Positions 60,801 through 64,000 of a DNA stretch of 64,000 nt are shown here, piece after piece. The stretch lies in NCBI GenBank assembly GCA_914767715.1, contig OU612067.1:12841001-12905000 (forward strand), written 5' to 3'. Both the position numbers and the translations under genes were made by a program. The notes under the pieces were generated by a model that was not told where the DNA came from, ran no database searches, and saw only the letters and a list, made by a program, of their open reading frames with translations. How positions within the stretch are numbered: the stretch's first letter is position 1; every line of letters begins with the position of its first letter. The stretch comes from Membranipora membranacea (lineage: Eukaryota > Bryozoa > Gymnolaemata > Cheilostomatida > Membraniporidae).

Positions 60801-61140
60801 GCACCTTACCTGCCGAAATTGATTTTAGTTCTGACTTTCAAAAATTTTGGGGTCCTGATGGGGTCTTCCAAGGGTTTATCTCCCCTGCTAAAAGCAGAAG
60901 CAAAAGAGCTGAGAAGTTAAGGGAATAAGGCATGCGCACCAAAAAAAGAGAGCTAGCATCTATAAATGCCTTATAATACTAGATCACTTGAGATTGAATA
61001 TCATTTCCATGCTAACTGCCCTCACTGCAGACTCGTTTGCTTCCGCTTTCAGCAGGGGAGATAAACCCTAGAAAGACCCCATCAGGACCCCAAAATTTGT
61101 TGAAAGTCAGAAATTAAACCAATTTTGGTAGCTGAGGTGC
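60801..61140. repeat. Fold-back element with ~110 bp inverted ends
   Basis: The left arm (60801-60915: gcacctta..., ggggtcctgatggggtctt, gggtttatctcccctgct) and the right arm (61030-61140) are reverse complements with about 10-15 percent mismatch by eye. No coding content. Confidence 0.8.
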
Positions 61141-61574
61141 AAACTAGGTCCCTATATTGCTACTCACAGTATTATGAGCATTCCAATGATACAAAAAAAA
61201 ATTATCTCGCATTTCTACTTTTTATAGGAAACATTTCTCGATCATAGTCTGTCACAGCTCACAGTGCATAGTAATTCAGCAATAAAAGGTCATGAATGTG
61301 GGATTAATCTTCGTGACTAATTCAGAGTCATTAATGCCTTTACACGTCATTTCAGTATCACAGGATAAACCATGCAAAAAACAGATAATCCCCAGTTGGA
61401 TTGCAATAGGCTGAATCTAAACCAATCAGATGCCGTGTGACTTTGAGCTTGTCACATTGCACACAATCAGCTCAAGTTACTAACAAATTCTTGATCCGCC
61501 TTTAACCCTTTAACCCAATTAAAGACTTCAGAAGGACCACAGCAATACATAGTCTGGCAGCTCGTTCTGCAGTA
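61141..61574. repeat. Further flank-type duplicate
   Basis: Segment 61285-61380 (aatgtgggattaa, agagtcattaatgcct, atcacaggataaac) matches 58368-58480, and 61430-61560 matches 60255-60310 and 60688-60720 (aaagacttc.gaaggaccacagc). It belongs to the same array of decayed duplicates. Confidence 0.55.
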
Positions 61575-61995
61575 GTTACGCAATATTTTCACGCTTAGAA
61601 AATTCAGAGCACTCCCGGGTAAAAATTACGTATAGTGTTAGAAATTGTCCTCCCTTCTCATATATGAGGTATGAGGTATTTTCGAAGCCTAGTGCTGAAC
61701 CAGCCCAATAAACTATCACTTGTATCTACCTGAGAGAACGGTATAAATTCATAAACGAAGTAATCTACTGTTGTGAAATGTCTCCTGACAATGGACCAAT
61801 AATTATTTTGAACTTATGTAAAAAGAATGGTGATTAAGTATTTTGAAGTAGTAGTTTATTAGGTTGGCACAGCACTAGGCTACATGAACACCTCATAGCT
61901 CTTAGATGAGAAGGGAAGACAATTTCTAACACTGTACATAAGTTTTACCTTTAAGTGCTCTGAATTTTCTAAATGTGTAAACAATGCATAATCAT
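61575..61995. repeat. Fold-back element with ~140 bp inverted ends
   Basis: The left arm (about 61590-61730: agaaaattcagagcact, gtgttagaaattgtc, tcccttctcat, gcctagtgctg) and the right arm (61850-61985) are reverse complements. A solo piece of the arm is at about 60735-60770. Confidence 0.8.
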
Positions 61996-64000
61996 CTTCT
62001 TCTTAATCTAACAGCTTACCTTGAAATACATGAATTTTTATATGTATTGCATATGTTCAAGTTTAAAAATAGCAACAAGAAGTATCTACTAATCCTGAAC
62101 TTACTATTAAAAATAGGGTGTGTCGGACGGTTGCACGGCTTCAATCTGTCAGAATCTGCCATCCAACATAAAGTTGTGTTCACCATTGGTCTGAAAGGGC
62201 AACTGCAAAGTATGACTTTTTTTTAGCTATTTTTAGCCTTCAGTTTGGAATTACACTTCTTTGGTGGAACTTTTGTCTCTTTCCCTATTTGCCTCTCTCC
62301 TAAACTACACAATCTATGCCTCGGTGTCAGTTCTATTAGATGTGCGTTTGTTACATCATTCGCAAATCAAATCTAATTTGCATGTGCTAACCAGTTATTG
62401 ATTTATAATGATCTGTCCCCCCCCCTCCCCCTAACATAATGAAGGTGCCCTTGGGAGATGATTAGGCCTGGTGAGAGGGAGTGACCAGCAGAGCCTGTAT
62501 TCAGGCCTACCGTTCAGTGAAAAGTGGCAGCGTGACAAGGCTAGTCTCGCAATCATTCTTCGCATTAATAATAATCTGCCTCCAAATAGAAGGTAATTCT
62601 TTTTGTATGCGTATTATGTGAATTTTAATTGCCTATCTAAATATATTTCTGGCTAGATAAATTATGTTGCATTGCCAGTCATTGATCTACACCTGTCTTG
62701 TGCAAATCACTTCATGCTATTAAGTTTCAGCAAAGTCAGGCAGCCATCACCCAATGGCTATCAGTTTTGAAAAAAACATTTGAATGGCTCATTTTTTCCA
62801 TCACAGCAAGAGATTGAATGACCATAAGATTTTAAAAGGCATCAAGTCGTTTACTTCAGAGTCAGTAACATTGGATGCCAAAGGGTGAACGATTATCCAA
62901 TGAGTTATCACTGAATTTATATCAATCAGATGCTGCTTGCTTGTCATTGTGTCACGTGGCATTCCAATAGCCCTCATTATAAAAGATGTTTGGAATAATA
63001 TTAGGCATCCTCCTTTTTGAACTCTGGGCAAAAAAATTCCCAAATGCGAAAATAGCTATAATCATTATGAATGTAATGGTTTCACTATCACAAATTTCCT
63101 GTAACAAATATATTTTAAGATCTACTTGTAATATGAGAAACGCATGGCAGGCCATAGCGAGATTTGTTTTTAAGCATGACTAGGGGTCAAGAAAATGATT
63201 AAATTTTGCCAAAATACAAGTTAATAACTTTGAATCCATAAAACATTACTGTAGCCGATTTGATTGGTGTAGTTGTTATCTGGTAGCAGAATATGTACTT
63301 ATTGTTTCAAGTCATTCTTTCATTTTATATACAGACAAGAATCATTGTAACAGGAATGACATTAATTTATTAAATATGTGATATAGAAATCTTACCTTAT
63401 ATCTTACCTCTAGTTACATGAAACATGCAGATCCAGCTTTTTGTATCGAATATGAGTGGCCCATTCTTATCAATTTCAAGAGGGAGAGAGTTTCCTTCAG
63501 TATAGCTGATTTATCGCTGATTAATTTGCGCCGGACCCTCTTCACAAGACCCTTATGGTACTTAGGAGCAAATTGTTATTGGGCAAATGTGATATGTGGT
63601 TCCTCTCTTGCAAAATCTATGGTTGTTGAATCAATGGTTATATCTCCTTCCAATCCTTCAGTTCAACAATTCATAATAAATCAGGTTAGTATAGCCAAGT
63701 ACATGCAGAAACAAGTTGGAAGTTGTCTGCCCTTTTTAACAGTGATCATATATCCATAATTTTGATCACAGAGTATTCAATATGTGAGGAACGGAAATGT
63801 TGCCTCGCATATACTCTTCTAAAGTTTATGCTGGAGGAACAGAAATGATACGTAACCTAGCGTATACTTATTGTATATGTTGTCCTCCTTAAAAATTTGG
63901 TTCCAACTATGGTTCTAGTAGTGGTTTGCACTCAAGCTACTGCTCAATAATAATTTGTCGTTCACTATCTATTTGTAGTGCCAATTTGGAGTTACCTTCT
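61996..64000. other. No gene supported to the end of the window
   Basis: AT-rich sequence with open frames up to 113 codons (63418-63759, plus) that show no motif I recognise and no convincing splice context. A C-run lies at 62418-62432. 62920-62960 (caatcagatgctgc...cttgtcattgtgtcac) is another weak copy of the array flank. Confidence 0.35.

Noticed and set aside
63418-63759. 113-codon plus-strand frame near the window end
   Set aside because: No motif, repeat relation or splice pattern supports it; length alone is not unusual for AT-rich DNA of this size.

Overview
This window comes from an animal nuclear genome. It is AT-rich, its genes are split by short-to-medium GT-AG introns, and it carries LINE fragments, hAT-type MITEs, many fold-back elements and minisatellites, with no bacterial-style operons. 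The combination of a glycine-rich-domain (GRDP/DUF1399) gene, an NTF2 gene and an NaGLT1-like transporter fits an early-branching metazoan such as a sponge or cnidarian. That placement is an inference, not a proof. Most of the real coding sequence lies in short exons that long-ORF scanning misses.

Layout. (1) 1-4276: the last two coding exons of an NTF2 (nuclear transport factor 2) gene, with a 2.9 kb TTAA-flanked element in the intron. (2) 4277-8880: repeat-rich, dominated by a near-perfect 1.36 kb palindrome (5522-6878). (3) 8883-36366: a cluster of six copies of one unrecognised family of secreted, cysteine-rich proteins. Copy M1 (minus, 8883-14174) is intact: 10 exons, 329 aa. M2 (16185-16483, minus), M3 (18213-19584, minus) and M4 (27613-27664, minus) keep only the signal-peptide exon plus scraps. 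P1 (22095-27000, plus) is a nearly complete pseudogene with two frameshifts and a MITE inside exon 5. P2 (28352-35713, plus) is open over nine exons, but its exon-6 splice donor has grown into a 26-copy, 15-bp minisatellite and it has lost the donor leading to the tenth exon. (4) 37745-47025: a complete 12-exon GRDP-like gene ending in a Gly/Cys-rich tail, with an apparent one-base frameshift in a G run. (5) 47898-51379, minus: a complete four-coding-exon sugar-transporter-like MFS gene (468 aa). (6) 52.0-54.8 kb: repeats and a LINE derivative that keeps an endonuclease domain but shows no reverse transcriptase. (7) 56976-58075, minus: a complete three-exon gene for a small secreted cysteine-rich protein (127 aa) with a TATA box, followed to about 63 kb by decayed tandem copies and fold-back elements.

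The secreted family is built from two homologous four-exon modules (exons 2-5 and 6-9). They share intron phases, similar exon lengths and matching cysteine placement, and are followed by an Arg-rich tail exon. The two plus-strand copies share a promoter containing an interferon-response-like GAAACTGAAA motif. The strongest candidate novelties are this gene family, the minisatellite made of a repeated exon-intron junction, and the MITE that landed one base from a splice donor.
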